A stretch of 64,000 bases of DNA from Pogonophryne albipinna. Taxonomy: Eukaryota; Chordata; Actinopteri; Perciformes; Artedidraconidae. The notes under the pieces are model-generated. The model was not told the DNA's origin, ran no database searches, and saw only the letters and a list, made by a program, of their open reading frames with translations. The stretch is from assembly GCA_028583405.1 (NCBI GenBank), contig JAPTMU010000088.1:401001-465000 (forward strand). Reading direction: 5' to 3'. Below are positions 42,991 to 57,601 of this stretch, piece by piece. Within the stretch, counting starts at the first letter, position 1; each line of letters opens with the position of its first letter. Made by a program: the position numbers and the translations under genes.

Positions 42991-43149
42991 TAATGGAATA
43001 CATTTTTAAAGTAACCCTCCTAACCCTGGTTAATTCTGTATAAACACCCAGTGGGTGGCGTCTAAATGCTGGTGCTCTTGTTAGTGAACAGTGTGACCTG
43101 AAGTAGTCCTAGCCCATGTTTCACCACTCTGTCATCTTCATTCATCTTC

Positions 43150-43267
43150 GTTATTGATTCATCTGTGAAATTGCTTTTGCCATTACGCCATACAAGAAGG
43201 AGAGCTGCAGCACACAGAGGGCGCTGACCTCTGACCTCGCACATAAATCACCCACTGCTAATAAAAA
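43150..43267 (+). repeat. Upstream copy of the 118-bp direct duplication
   Basis: This is the partner of 45338-45456, in the same orientation, about 95% identical by eye. It ends at aataaaaa, immediately followed by the gatggcaaaag end of the hAT element. Since sequence before 43150 and after 45456 is not repeated, one copy is ancestral intron and the other arose together with, or before, insertion of the element. Confidence 0.9.
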
Positions 43268-45336
43268 GATGGCAAAAGTGCACACATCCTTTACTCAAGT
43301 AGAAGTACAGATACTCGTGTTTAAAAGTAGAAGTACTGACTAAACTTCTTTACTCAAGTAAAAGTAAAGAGGCTTTCAAATGTACTTCAGTAAAAAGTAC
43401 CAATAACTAGCAGCTGTTTTAAAGAGTACCTGAACTCCCTTTATATTAATAGAACAATAATGTCATTGTTAGCTAATGAATGTTTCCATGCTGAACAACG
43501 GCAACATGACAACGTTTCCATTGGTCCCTCTTCTTTAGAGAAGACCAGGAAATGATGGATACACGGATCGTGTTCAAATCAATAGGCACGCAATGACTCT
43601 AAAGAATAATGATCACGCCACCAAACACACATTCAGACTAAAGGAACCTGCTGTTTGGGAAATGAGAGAAGTAGAAAGTACAGGTATTTGTGTTCAACAT
43701 GTGAGAAGTAGAAAGTACAGGTATTTGTGTTCAACATGTGAGAAGCAGAAAGTACAGGTATTTGTGTTCAACATGTAAGAAGTAGAAAGTACAGGTATTT
43801 GTGTTCAACATGTAAGAAGTAGAAAGTACAGGTATTTGTGTTCAACATGTAAGAAGTAGAAAGTACAGGTATTTGGGTTCAACATGTAAGAAGTAGAAAG
43901 TACAGGTATTTGTGTTCAACATGTAAGAAGTAGAAAGTACAGGTATTTGAGTTCAACATGTAAGAAGTAGAAAGTACAGGTATTTGTGTTCAACATGTAA
44001 GAAGTAGAAAGTACAGGTATTTGGGTTCAACATGTAAGAAGTAGAAAGTACAGGTATTTGTGTTCAACATGTAAGAAGTAGAAAGTTCAGGTATTTGTGT
44101 TCAACATGTAAGAAGTAGAAAGTACAGGTATTTGGGTTCAACATGTGAGAAGTAGAAAGTACAGGTATTTGGGTTCAACATGTAAGAAGTAGAAAGTACA
44201 GGTATTTGTGTTCAAAATGTAGGAAGTAGAAAGTACAGGTATTTGTGTTCAACATGTAAGAAGTAGAAAGTACAGGTATTTGAGTTCAAAGTGTAAGAAG
44301 TAGAAAGTACAGGTATTTGTGTTCAACATGTAAGAAGTAGAAAGTACAGGTATTTGTGTTCAACATGTGAGAAGTAGAAAGTACAGGTATTTGTGTTCAA
44401 CATGTAAGAAGTAGAAAGTACAGGTATTTGTGTTCAACATGTGAGAAGTAGAAAGTACAGGTATTTGTGTTCAACATGTAAGAAGTAGAAAGTACAGGTA
44501 TTTGGGTTCAACATGTGAGAAGTAGAAAGTACAGGTATTTGGGTTCAACATGTAAGAAGTAGAAAGTACAGGTATTTGTGTTCAACAAGTAAGAAGTAGA
44601 AAGTACAGGTATTTGAGTTCAACATGTAAGAAGTAGAAAGTACAGGTATTTGTGTTCAACATGTAAGAAGTAGAAAGTACAGGTATTTGGGTTCAACATG
44701 TGAGAAGTAGAAAGTACAGGTATTTGTGTTCAACATGTAAGAAGTAGAAAGTACAGGTATTTGTGTTCAACATGTGAGAAGTAGAAAGTACAGGTATTTG
44801 TGTTCAACATGTGAGAAGTAGAAAGTACAGGTATTTGTGTTCAACATGTAAGAAGTAGAAAGTACAGGTATTTGTGTTCAACATGTAAGAAGTAGAAAGT
44901 ACAGGTATTTGAGTTCAACATGTAAGAAGTAGAAAGTACAGGTATTTGTGTTCAACATGTAAGAAGTAGAAAGTACAGGTATTTGGGTTCAACATGTGAG
45001 AAGTAGAAAGTACAGGTATTTGGGTTCAACATGTAAGAAGTAGAAAGTACAGGTATTTGTGTTCAACATGTAAGAAGTAGAAAGTACAGGTATTTGAGTT
45101 CAACATGTAAGAAGTAGAAAGTACAGGTATTTGTGTTCAATATGTAAGAAGTAGAAAGTACAGGTATTTGGGTTCAACATGTAAGAAGTAGAAAGTACAG
45201 GTATTTGGGTTCAACATGTAAGAAGTAGAAAGTAAAAAGTCGTCAGGAAAATAAGTAGTGGAGTAAAGTACTGATACCAGAAAGATGAACTTAAGTACAG
45301 TAACGAAGTATTTGTACTTCACTACTTCCCATCTCT
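43268..45336 (-). mobile_element. Tol2-like hAT element with 37-bp minisatellite, copy 2 (reverse)
   Basis: Left border gatggcaaaagtg and right border cacttcccatctctg-type inverted end match the complement of copies 1 and 3. About 400 bp of shared unique sequence (43270-43670) precedes the array. It is bracketed by the 118-bp direct duplication instead of an 8-bp one. It lies 153 bp before the exon at 45490. Confidence 0.82.
43673..45236. repeat. 37-bp minisatellite, about 42 copies (reverse)
   Basis: The unit gaaagtacaggtatttgtgt + tcaacatgtaagaagta is the complement of the 527-1432 unit. Variant patterns (tgggttcaacatgtgag then tgggttcaacatgtaag, and tgagttc) recur at spaced intervals, suggesting block duplications of several units. 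Confidence 0.95.
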
Positions 45337-45337
45337 G

Positions 45338-45456
45338 GTTATTGATTCATCTGTGAAATTGCTTTTGCCATGACGCCATACAAGAAGGAGGGCTGCTGCA
45401 CACAGAGTGCGCTGACCTCTGACCTCGCACATAAATCACCCCCCTGCTAATAAAAA
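45338..45456 (+). repeat. Downstream copy of a 118-bp direct duplication, next to the exon acceptor
   Basis: This segment runs from gttattgattc to gctaataaaaa and repeats 43150-43267 with about five substitutions and one inserted C. The two copies bracket the hAT minisatellite element exactly. This copy ends 33 bp before the exon acceptor AG, so it may contain or abut the branch point: ctgctaat lies about 40 nt upstream of the exon, and gactcac at about 27 nt is an alternative outside the duplication. Confidence 0.9.
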
Positions 45457-45489
45457 TGGACTCACCCTATTTATTTGTCTTTCCTGCAG

Positions 45490-45630
45490 GGTCAAAGCCA
45501 AGAAGGGGGTGAACCTGCTGGAGACCAAGTCCAGGAACGCCCAGTGGCAGGTGGGCTGGGAGATGCAGTCCGGAGCCAAGCACTCCATCACCACCATCGA
45601 CGTGAGCAAGAACAAAGCAGCGAAACAGGG
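45490..45630 (+). CDS. tmem132e: Internal exon of a TMEM132-family gene (probably TMEM132E)
   Basis: This 141-bp exon is preceded by a pyrimidine-rich acceptor (tttcctgcag, ending at 45489) and followed by the donor gtaagt at 45631. The first base completes a codon from the previous exon; GTC at 45491 opens 46 full codons, and two bases (GG) carry over. The frame contains KAKKGVNLLETKSRNAQW, then a segment ending TTIDVSKNKAAKQ. The KKGVNLL stretch followed by a W-containing strand is characteristic of the extracellular region of TMEM132 proteins, type I membrane proteins of neurons with immunoglobulin/cohesin-like folds and a short cytoplasmic tail. From memory it lies roughly 300-350 residues into a protein of about 1000. 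Phase and content agree with 61866-62058 as the next exon. The previous exon is not in the window. Assignment to TMEM132 is firm; the choice of paralogue E rests mainly on the next exon. Tandem repeats crowd both sides. Confidence 0.9.
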
Positions 45631-45979
45631 GTAAGTCAAACAGCCTCGAGCCTAAACACACCGTGGCTCCCTAACCAAGTAATGCCCTCGCTACCACCGC
45701 ACACAGATATATTTATCTTCCTTAACAACGGACTAAAGGTCTCCGGAAAGGTTTCCTCGCCTGTAGAAGTCATATTTCACTCTCTGATTAAAGCCAGCTT
45801 TGAAATGTAAGGGACAATGTGCAAAGAACTGGAGATAAATGAGAACATATAACAAGATCCTGATTTTTACATGGCTACTTACTAAATAATTCAATTATTT
45901 GACTCACAATATTGATTTTAAAACGGTTTGGTTGATTTTAAAATGATGGTATTTCTTCGGCTGAGAAAAAAAGAGTGAG

Positions 45980-46745
45980 TGGCTTCCCGTCTGTCTTCTT
46001 CTGCTGTTCCCTTTAGTGTTTACTCCCCGTCTGTCTTCTTCTGCTGTTCCCTTTAGTGTTTACTCCCCGTCTGTCTTCTTCTTCTGTTCCCTTTAGTGTT
46101 TACTCCCTGTCTGTCTTCTTCTGTTGCCTTTAGTGTTTACTTCCTGTCTGTCTTCTTCTGCTGTTCCCTTAAGTTTTTACTTCCTGTCTGTCTTCTTCTG
46201 CTGTTCCCTTAACTGTTTACTTCCTGTCTGTCTGTTACTGCTGTTCGCTTTAGTGTTTACTTCCTGTCTGTCTTCTTCTGCTGTTTAATTTCCTGTGTTT
46301 CTTCTTCTGTTGTTCCCTTTAGTGTTTGCTTCCTGTTTTTCTTCTTCTGTTGTTCCCTTTAGTGTTTACTTCCTGCCTGTCTTCTTCTGTTGTTTAATTT
46401 CCTGTGTTTCTTCTTCTGTTGTTCCCTTTAGTGTTTGCTTCCTGTTTTTCTTCTTCTGTTGTTCCCTTTAGTGTTTACTTCCTGCCTGTCTTCTTCTGTT
46501 GTTCCCTTTAGTGTTTACTTCCTGCCTGTCTTCTTCTGTTGTTCCCTTTAGTGTTTACTTCATGTCTGTCTTCTTCGGTAGTTCCCTTTAGTGTTTACTT
46601 CCTGCCTGTCTTCTTCTGTTGTTCCCTTTAGTGTTTACTTCATGTCTGTCTTCTTCGGTAGTTCCCTTTAGTATTTACTTCATGTCTGTCTTCTTCTGTT
46701 GTTCCCTTTAGTGTTTACTTCCTGTCTGTCTTCTTCTGTTGATTT
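45980..46745 (+). repeat. 40-bp pyrimidine-rich minisatellite, about 19 copies, near the exon
   Basis: The unit is gtttacttcctgtctgtctt + cttctgttgttccctttagt (40 bp); the first three carry ccccgtctg instead and some units are shortened. On the coding strand every full unit has a polypyrimidine stretch ending in ccctttag, like a 3' splice site, and repeated tcttct motifs. Confidence 0.95.
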
Positions 46746-47844
46746 CTCTGACATCCAGTCCTCTTTGTTTTCCATTTCTTTTCTGGTTTAGCCATCATAA
46801 ATCCAAAGTGTTGTGCTTTTTTCAAAATGTATTGCTTGATGTTCTCTGATGGAGAAAAACAAATTTGGCTACAGCTGACGTTACATTTACAAAATGGATA
46901 AGACTGCACATATCACGTTGTTTGTTTGATTCCCATCCCTCAGTCAACATGTTAAAATGTACGTTGGTCCAAATTACTGGGTACATTTTTAGTTATCAAC
47001 TGCCTTGAATCGAATGGGGTATAATCAGTCTAATCGGTTTAAATGATGGTTAAATATTCAATCCACAGACTGAACTTAATATCCAAAACTTCTCTCAAAT
47101 CTCATAATTTGCCAACACTAGCTCAGGCTTGGATATATATATTAGTTACAATTCAAAACAGTGAAATTCAAAAGCTCAAGCTTGGTGGGTTAATGTTGAG
47201 TTGCATATGTAAAAGCACTTTAAGGGTGGAAATACTGAGAACAGGCTATATAATTCCAGTCCATTTACCATTTAAAAGCAAACGCCATTCTTTGTTAATG
47301 ATCTACAGGAGATCAAATGTATACTTTGACCCCCAGTGTCTCTGCTTTAACTTAATGGAGATGTTATCAGTCTCACTACATCTGCTGTTAATTCTGTCTA
47401 CATGGAGTGATGAGGTAGACGGATCTTACTGCGGGCATTAAAATACCTGAGAGATGAGACCTTGTCTGAGAGCGGTAATTATCCCAAGTCCCTCAAAGGA
47501 GTAAAAAAAACACACTGATCTCACTCCTGTAGTTTCACACAGGACTGCAATGGACTCTGTCTGGACAGATTGTACTTCGCTTTATGTAGTGACACGAGAG
47601 ATTTGTTATGTCCTTTGTGAGCTTATTGTGGTCTTAACGTTGTGTAGCTGAGTTATGCTCTTTTTAGATTGCTTTTAGGAACACAGTCTAATGATACCAG
47701 TAAACAAAGGCCTGGATATGAAAGGGGAATATACCCATAACTCTTTATTTTAGTACAAACTGTTCTTATGAAAAGACTTGCAGTTACGTTCACCTCGACT
47801 GTGTTGAAGTGGTGTTCAAATAAAACACAAATCTGGATGGATAC
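46746..47844. other. Unassigned intronic sequence
   Basis: No supportable feature. The 132-codon frame at 47043-47441 lacks a domain or splice signal. Confidence 0.5.
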
Positions 47845-48095
47845 TAGGGCTGCACATTAATCTAAATGTTATCAAAATTGCAAAATAGGCAAATACAATT
47901 TCCAAATCGCAGTACGCTCAGTATTTGATGAAGGCAAAATATGTGAAAATATCTTAATGAAGTATTGAGGAAGTGCAGAGAAGTCTTGACCTACGAGTTT
48001 TAATAAAATATCATTCTATTATCACCAATCTTATCACAATTGCATTATCAGCCAATACACTCGCAATATTATAATCTTTATTTTAGTTTTGGGGA
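47845..48095. mobile_element. Decayed hAT-like fragment (TAGGGCTG end)
   Basis: tagggctgcacattaatcta, then tcgcagtacgctc and caattgcattatcagcc, resembling decayed relatives of the hAT at 37211. No clear right end. Confidence 0.4.
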
Positions 48096-50190
<2,095 letters not shown>

Positions 50191-50523
50191 ACACATGCAC
50201 TTTCCTCTCCAACCAGAAAAAGGCAAATTAAGCATCTCATTGTTGAACACATCTGCTTAGCAATGTTTAAAAATCTGATTTTGTTGCTTTATTTATTTAT
50301 TTTATTCATATTTATAAATGTATCTTCTTATCAGATCACTCTTTAGTCAATGTTAGAATTATTCAACGTATTTATTCTTCTGTAACTCTCCATCTGTGCC
50401 AGCAGCTCGTTGATGAACCCTTGAATTATTAATTGCGATCAATGGCTTTCAAATAATTAATGCTCCTGAAAAAGCTGTGCCATTCCCACAGTGGCGTCAG
50501 GACAACAGAAATAACCACATATA
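50191..50523. other. Unassigned intronic sequence
   Basis: A+T-rich, no supportable feature; ends at the TA target of the Tc1 element. Confidence 0.5.
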
Positions 50524-52128
50524 CAGTGGGGCAAAAAAGTGTTTAGTCAGCCACCAATTGTGCAAGTTCTCCCACTTAAAAGATGAGAGAGGCCTGTAAT
50601 GTTCATCCTAGGTACACTTCAACTATGAGAGACAGAATGGGGGGAAAGAATCCAGGAAATCACATTGTAGGATTTTTAATGAATTAATTGATAAATTCCT
50701 CTGTAAAATAAGTATTTGGTCACCTACAAACAAACAAGATTTCTGGCTCTCACAGACCTGTAACTTCTTCTTTAAGAGCCTCCTCTGTCCTCCACTCGTT
50801 AACTGTAATAATGGCACCTGTTTGAACTCGTTATCAGTATAACAGACACCTGTCCACAACCTCAAACAGTCACACTCCAAACTCCACTATGGCCAAGACC
50901 AAAGAGCTGTCGAAAGGACACCAGAAACAAAATTGTAGACCTGCACCAGGCTGGGAAGACTGAATCTGCAATAGGTAAGCAGCTTGGTGTGAAGAAATCA
51001 ACTGTGGGAGCAATTATTAGAAAATGGAAGACATACAAGACCACTGATAATCTCCCTCGATCTGGGGCTCCATGCAAGATCTCACCCCGTGGGGTCAAAA
51101 TGATCAGAAGAACGGTGAGCAAAAATCCCAGAACCACACGGGGGGACCTAGTCAATGACCTGCAGAGAGCTGGGACCAAAGTAACAAAGGCCACCATCAG
51201 TAACACACTACGCCGCCAGGGACTCAAACCCTGCAGTGCCAGACGTGTCCCCCTGCTTAAGCCAGTACATGTCCAGGCCCGTCTGAAGTTTGCTAGAGAG
51301 CATTTAGATGATCCAGAAGAGGATTGGGAGAATGTCATATGGTCAGATGAAACCAAAATAGAACTTGTTGGTAAAAACTCAACTAGACGTGTTTGGAGGA
51401 GCAAGAATGCTGAGTTGCATCCAAAGAACACCATACCTACTGTGAAACATGGGGGTGGAAACATCATGCTTTGGGGCTGTTTTTCTGCAAAGGGACCAGG
51501 ACGACTGATCTGTGTAAAGGAAAGAATGAATGGGGCCATGTATCGTGAGATTTTGAGTGACAACCTCCTTCCATCAGCAAGGGCATTGAAGATGAAACGT
51601 GGCTGGGTCTTTCAGCATGACAATGATCCCAAACACACCGCCCGGGCAACGAAGGAGTGGCTTCGTAAGAAGCATTTCAAGGTCCTGGAGTGGCCTAGCC
51701 AGTCTCCAGATCTCAACCCCATAGAAAATCTTTGGAGGGAGTTGAAAGTCCGTGTTGCCCAGCAACAGCCCCAAAACATCACTGCTCTAGAGGAGATCTG
51801 CTTGGAGGAATGGGCCAAAATACCAGCAACAGTGTGTGAAAACCTTGTGAAGACTTACAGAAAACGTTTGACCTCTGTCATTGCCAACAAAGGGTAGATA
51901 ACAAAGTATTGAGATTAACTTTTGTTATTGACCAAATACTTATTTTCCACCATAATTTGCAAAAAAATTCTTTAAAAATCAGACAATGTGATTTTCTGGA
52001 TTTGTTTTTCTCATTTTGTCTCTCATAGTTGAGGTATACCTAGGATGAAGATTACAGGCCTCTCTCATCTTTTTAAGTGGGAGAACTTGCACAATTGGTG
52101 GCTGACAAAATACTTTTTTGCCCCACTG
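50524..52128 (+). mobile_element. Tc1-family transposon, full length
   Basis: 1605 bp between TA dinucleotides (50522-50523, 52129-52130). The inverted ends begin CAGTGGGGCAAAAAAGT and stay alignable for about 200 bp (cagccaccaattgtgcaagt, atgagagaggcctgtaat, aataagtatttggtca) with few differences, so the copy is fairly young. One transposase gene occupies the centre in the + orientation. Confidence 0.97.
50889..51897 (+). pseudogene. Tc1-type DDE transposase, broken by a one-base frameshift near its start
   Basis: The family start codon appears to be ATG at 50889 (MAKTKELS...). Around 50910-50917 there is one base too many (tcgaaaggac), shifting the frame so that it hits a stop after about 24 codons. 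The correct frame stays open to 51897; its first ATG is at 50989, giving 302 residues. That part holds the rest of the paired-like HTH region, then the catalytic triad: D120 in WSDETK, D211 in HDNDPKHTA and E246 in [11 protein letters not shown], a DD34E arrangement. The [14 protein letters not shown] block typical of Tc1 is present as [15 protein letters not shown]. Roughly 35 N-terminal residues of the DNA-binding domain are lost, so DNA binding is probably impaired although the catalytic domain looks intact. Confidence 0.93.
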
Positions 52129-52130
52129 TA

Positions 52131-53009
52131 ACATCATTCAGAGTTAAACAATGGATGAAACAGAAAAAAAATGATTCAGGACCAATTGTAAGTGCAAATA
52201 GTGATATGATATATAATATATTGAAAACTTTTTTTAAATAAATAATGTACATATTATTTAGTAGGTAATTTTTCTTAGGCCTAAACATTTACATTTTAGC
52301 GTGGAGCTCAGCAAACAATGGCTCAATTTAAGCATTAACTACTTTTTTATATGTATTTGTTTTTAAGTAAGTTTAGAAACTCTCTTATTAGTATCTTCAC
52401 TTCAACAAGAGATCTGAGTCCTTCCTCCCTCACTGCAAATGAGGCCTTTGATTTCACACATTAAATTATCTTGAGTATTCCCACACTACTTTTAATGAAT
52501 TAAATAGAAATCTAGAGGCTTTTATACTTGCCTAACACATTATAATGTATATAAATAACACTGTTAGAACAAAAAAAAAAAAAAGTGATTAACTGTTCCT
52601 TTAAATTCCTATATGTTTCAGTAAATCACCCCCATGTCAAGTGTTTTAGATGTTATATCGCAGACTGGTCCATTGTGAGCCCTTTTTTTATCTTCCTCTT
52701 GTATCTCTGCACAGCTTTGATCCAATGAGCTCTCCCTGTTAATCAGAAACTCAAACAGACCTCTGATCCAAGACAGAAATCCTCCTGAGTGCTAAAGAAG
52801 CCCCGAGCTACAGCTTGTAAAATATATAGTTGGTGCTATACAGACAGAATTTCATTAAGTTAATGGAAACAAGAGCAGACTTTATTAAGCCTTGCTTACT
52901 TCCTTTCTCTCATTTAAGTTGACTTATTTACTTGAAGGCCCCTTTGATGAGTTGTATTGTTCATTATCAACATCAAACCTGTGTTTTAACTATAAGTTGC
53001 TCTCAAACC
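52131..53009. other. Unassigned intronic sequence
   Basis: A+T-rich with an A run at 52569-52584. No supportable feature. Confidence 0.5.
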
Positions 53010-53371
53010 TTAAAGGTGGGGTAGGTAATTCACTTCAGAAACACTTGTTGTTATATTCCATGGAATGCTCTTAACATCCCGATAGCAATGAATATATTAA
53101 ATGCTTTGACAATAAATACATCAAAAAATATCATCTGTGGAAGCCGTGGCGCTGTAAAAAGCACGACCAATCATCTGAGCCGGCCCGGCTAAAGTAACTG
53201 GATGGCGTACCTGCCTGTCAGCCTTCCATCTGTGCACAAACTTATCTCGTGCCCTCATTGGTCATGTGCGCGTTCGTGTGTGTTGGAGGAGGGGCTCTGT
53301 GAGGAAGTCTGAAGGAAGGGGCAGATTTCTTCCGGTTGTGTATTTTCAAATTCTTACCTACCCTACCTTAC
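53010..53371 (+). mobile_element. AGGTGGGG-family MITE copy 4, decayed right end
   Basis: TTAA-AGGTGGGGTAGGTAA start at 53010; a short form of the interior (cattggtcatgtgcgcgttc). About 20 bp near the left end (gagaaaccggctcgagat) is missing and the right end reads ctaccctaccttac instead of ccccacctttaa. Confidence 0.82.
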
Positions 53372-53990
53372 ATTAAATATTTAAGTTGTTCTTTTTAATA
53401 ATGGAGGATAATGAAGGACGGGAAAGCTCACAAAAACATTTCTTTGTGGAGTGATACTCTAATTCCTCTTTTCCACTGAAACCTTAAGAAGTGGACTCAA
53501 GTGACAATAATTAACTAACCAATACATAATTTAGTATTTTGAGGAAAAGGTCATCATATAATTCCATTAGCATGCCTTAAGGGAATGTAATAAGATATAC
53601 TGCTCTGTAGAAGAGCAGCTTCTGGAGCTGGGGAGAGGAAATTGCTCACTATTTTTAGTGTCTTTAGTCAGGTTATTGTAAGGATGTTAAACGAAAAAAA
53701 TCTAAAAAATGAGTTAATAAAGTGATTACGTATTAATGTACGTCATGGAAGCTAGTATCGCAATCTACGGGATTTCTCCATTGGATTTGTTTACATTTCA
53801 CAAAATAAGATCTGTAACAAACAAATGTATGTTGATTGAAATCACCAGAAGTAAAAAGCTAATCTTACGCTATAGAGAAACTACATCACGGTCACATGAC
53901 TTCACGGCACCACCGCTAAGCTAAAGGCGGCTAATTTTTGTCGTGATGACATTCAGTAGTCTAATTCATCGTATCGTACCTTACTGTATC
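53372..53990. other. Unassigned intronic sequence
   Basis: No supportable feature. Confidence 0.5.
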
Positions 53991-54690
53991 CTATCGTATG
54001 CTATGTTGTATCGTATGTTATCGCAACGTACTGAATTGTTTAGTATTGTATCTTATTGTTTCATTACCTTACAATTAACTGACGCTTTTATCCAAAGCGA
54101 CTTACAATAAGTACTCTACCATACCGTACTGTACCATGGCGTACTGTACCATGCCGTACCGTACCATGCCGTACCGTACCATGCCGTATCGTACTTCACC
54201 GTATCGTATCATATCCTGTATTGTATCGTATTATATCATAACATTCCATATTGTATCATAATATACTGTATCTTATCGTATCTTATGGTACCGCGCTATA
54301 CCGTACTGCAGGGGTTCCCAAAAGACTGGCGACCCCTGTCAACGGGGGGGGGGGGGGGATTCTACAGATGGCCAGTCCGCCCCTGTCTATGCACGCGTTA
54401 TTAATCATAATTATAAGATTAACAAATGGATAAAAAAAAGTTGTAATCATCTCGCGACCCCCACTTTGGGAACCCCTGCCGTACTGTACCGTACCATATA
54501 GTATCGCATCGTAATATTCTTTATCTTATCGTATCTTATGGTAAGGTATTGCATCGCATCAGATCGCATCGTACTTCACCATACTGTACTGTACCGTATC
54601 ATATCGTATTATTTCTAATGATATTGAATCATATCTAATCATATTGAATATAATTGTATCTTGTTGTATCGTGTTTTATCGTATACCACA
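53960..54690. repeat. Degenerate pentanucleotide DNA (gtatc/gtacc)n with insertions
   Basis: Many diverged 5-bp and 10-bp units such as catcgtatcgtacc and ccatgccgtaccgtac. It is interrupted by a small SINE tail fragment at about 54065-54110 (gacgcttttatccaaagcga) and by the hAT MITE at 54309. Confidence 0.75.
54309..54478. mobile_element. 170-bp hAT MITE with perfect 8-bp target duplication
   Basis: CAGGGGTTCCCAAA and TTTGGGAACCCCTG are exact inverted ends. CCGTACTG flanks both sides (54301-54308, 54479-54486). Contains a G homopolymer at 54345-54358. Confidence 0.93.
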
Positions 54691-55459
54691 TTCACAACAA
54701 AACATTGACTTTGAGAGTAGGGAACCAGGACTTAGTAAAATGCTAAACCATGTCCTAGTATGAGACTCATTCCTACACCATAAGGTTTCTAAGGGAAAGG
54801 AAGTGAGATTTCCTAAAAACCTGTTCTTCTAAGTCAATGCTCTTACACCAAGTCAAACTGTGGCCTATTGCATGAAGTGTGAAGGAGAAATGTTACTTTT
54901 CTGCTTTGTTTTTACAAGCGTTCACTTTCATTTTGATCAATTTCCTCTTCACAAAAGCATGCCCTGTAACCCAAATCAGTCCATTTTGAGCATCTTTCTT
55001 CCTCCCCTGCAGCATGGTGGCAGTTTATTGAGCGCTCGTACATGTACTCACTCCAGCACGCCATATTGATGACAGCTTTAGTGTGTCACAGACAGACGGG
55101 GGTGTTTGTTTTCGGTGAGTGATGTCGAGACAAATAGGCTGAGATCTCATCACGCTGTTCCTGAGAGGAAGCCTTTGTGGCTGGAGGCTCGTAGCGAAGC
55201 AGCTTTCATTAAAAGGCTCTCAGACTGAATGGTGGGACGGCTCTTTGCTTTTGTTGAAGGGCAGACGAGGAGCGCCTCTCTCTGTAAAGGTGACATTTGG
55301 GGCGGGATGCTTCTTGTCATGGGAGGAAAAAGATTGAATTTGCCCTTTTTACCTCCAGAGAGACAGCTTGATGTAAGGCTTGTTGAACATGAGGATTACA
55401 AGCCCAAGTGTAAAGAATATATAATGTTTATTCCTAGCTATACGTTCTAATTACAAGAG
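54691..55459. other. Unassigned intronic sequence
   Basis: No supportable feature. Confidence 0.5.
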
Positions 55460-55864
55460 CAGTGGTGAAATGTAACGTTCACACAGGTACTGTACTTAGG
55501 TACTAATATGACATACTTTTAACTTACTTGAGTATTTCCATTTTTTGCTACTTTATACGTCAATTCCACTTCACTTTGGAGGCAAATCGTGTACTTTTAC
55601 TGCACTACAGTTATACAACCCTCATAGTTACTTTGAACCTAAAAAAAAACACACGACTCATTATACATTTTGTATTTAACAAAGTATCTAAAAGGGGCTG
55701 CACTTTGATAACATTTCCAGAATAAGATGCTCTTCCAAGTATTTACCAGTGATACAAACTAAATAAAAGAGATTCTATATAGTTATAAAAACGGTGCCAA
55801 CCACCATACTACTAAGTACTTTTATTTTATGAACATTTTGCTGATAATACTTCTGAACTTCTAC
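55460..55864. mobile_element. hAT-like element, right part displaced by an AGGTGGGG MITE
   Basis: CAGTGGTGAAATGTAACG start, then tactgtacttaggtac, ttacttgagtatttccattt and attttgctgataatacttct, typical of fish hAT MITEs. It runs into the TTAA insertion at 55865; its own right end was not identified after 56266. Confidence 0.6.
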
Positions 55865-56266
55865 TTAAAGGTGGGGCAGGTAAGTTTGAGAAACCGGCTC
55901 GAGATACACTTTTTGTTATATTCCATGGAATGCTCTTAACATCCCGATAGCAATGAATATCTGAAGTGCTTTGACACACAATCCATTACAAAATATCATC
56001 TGTGGAAGCCGTGGCGCTGTAAAAAGCTCGACCAATCATCTGAGCCGGCCCGGCTAAAGTAACTGGATGGCCTACCTGCCTGTCAGCCTTCCATCTGTGC
56101 ACAAACTTATCTCGTGCCCTCATTGGTCATGTGCGCGTTCGTGTGTGTTGGAGGAGGGGCTCTGTGAGGAAGTCTGAAGGAAGAGGCAGATTTTTTTTCG
56201 GCTGTGTATTTTCAAATTCTAGCGCACTCGAGCTGCTTTCTCCAAAATGACCTACCCCACCTTTAA
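55865..56266 (+). mobile_element. AGGTGGGG-family MITE copy 5
   Basis: TTAA at 55865-55868 and 56263-56266 with ends AGGTGGGGCAGGTAA and the matching complement; the complete short form of the family. Confidence 0.9.

Positions 56267-57600
<1,334 letters not shown>

Positions 57601-57601
<1 letters not shown>

Noticed and set aside
45475..45810. 111-codon open frame overlapping the first exon
   Set aside because: It is in a different frame from the TMEM132-like translation and ignores the strong splice sites at 45489 and 45631.
50862..51563. 233-codon reverse-strand frame within the Tc1 element
   Set aside because: Antisense shadow of the transposase; no independent motif.
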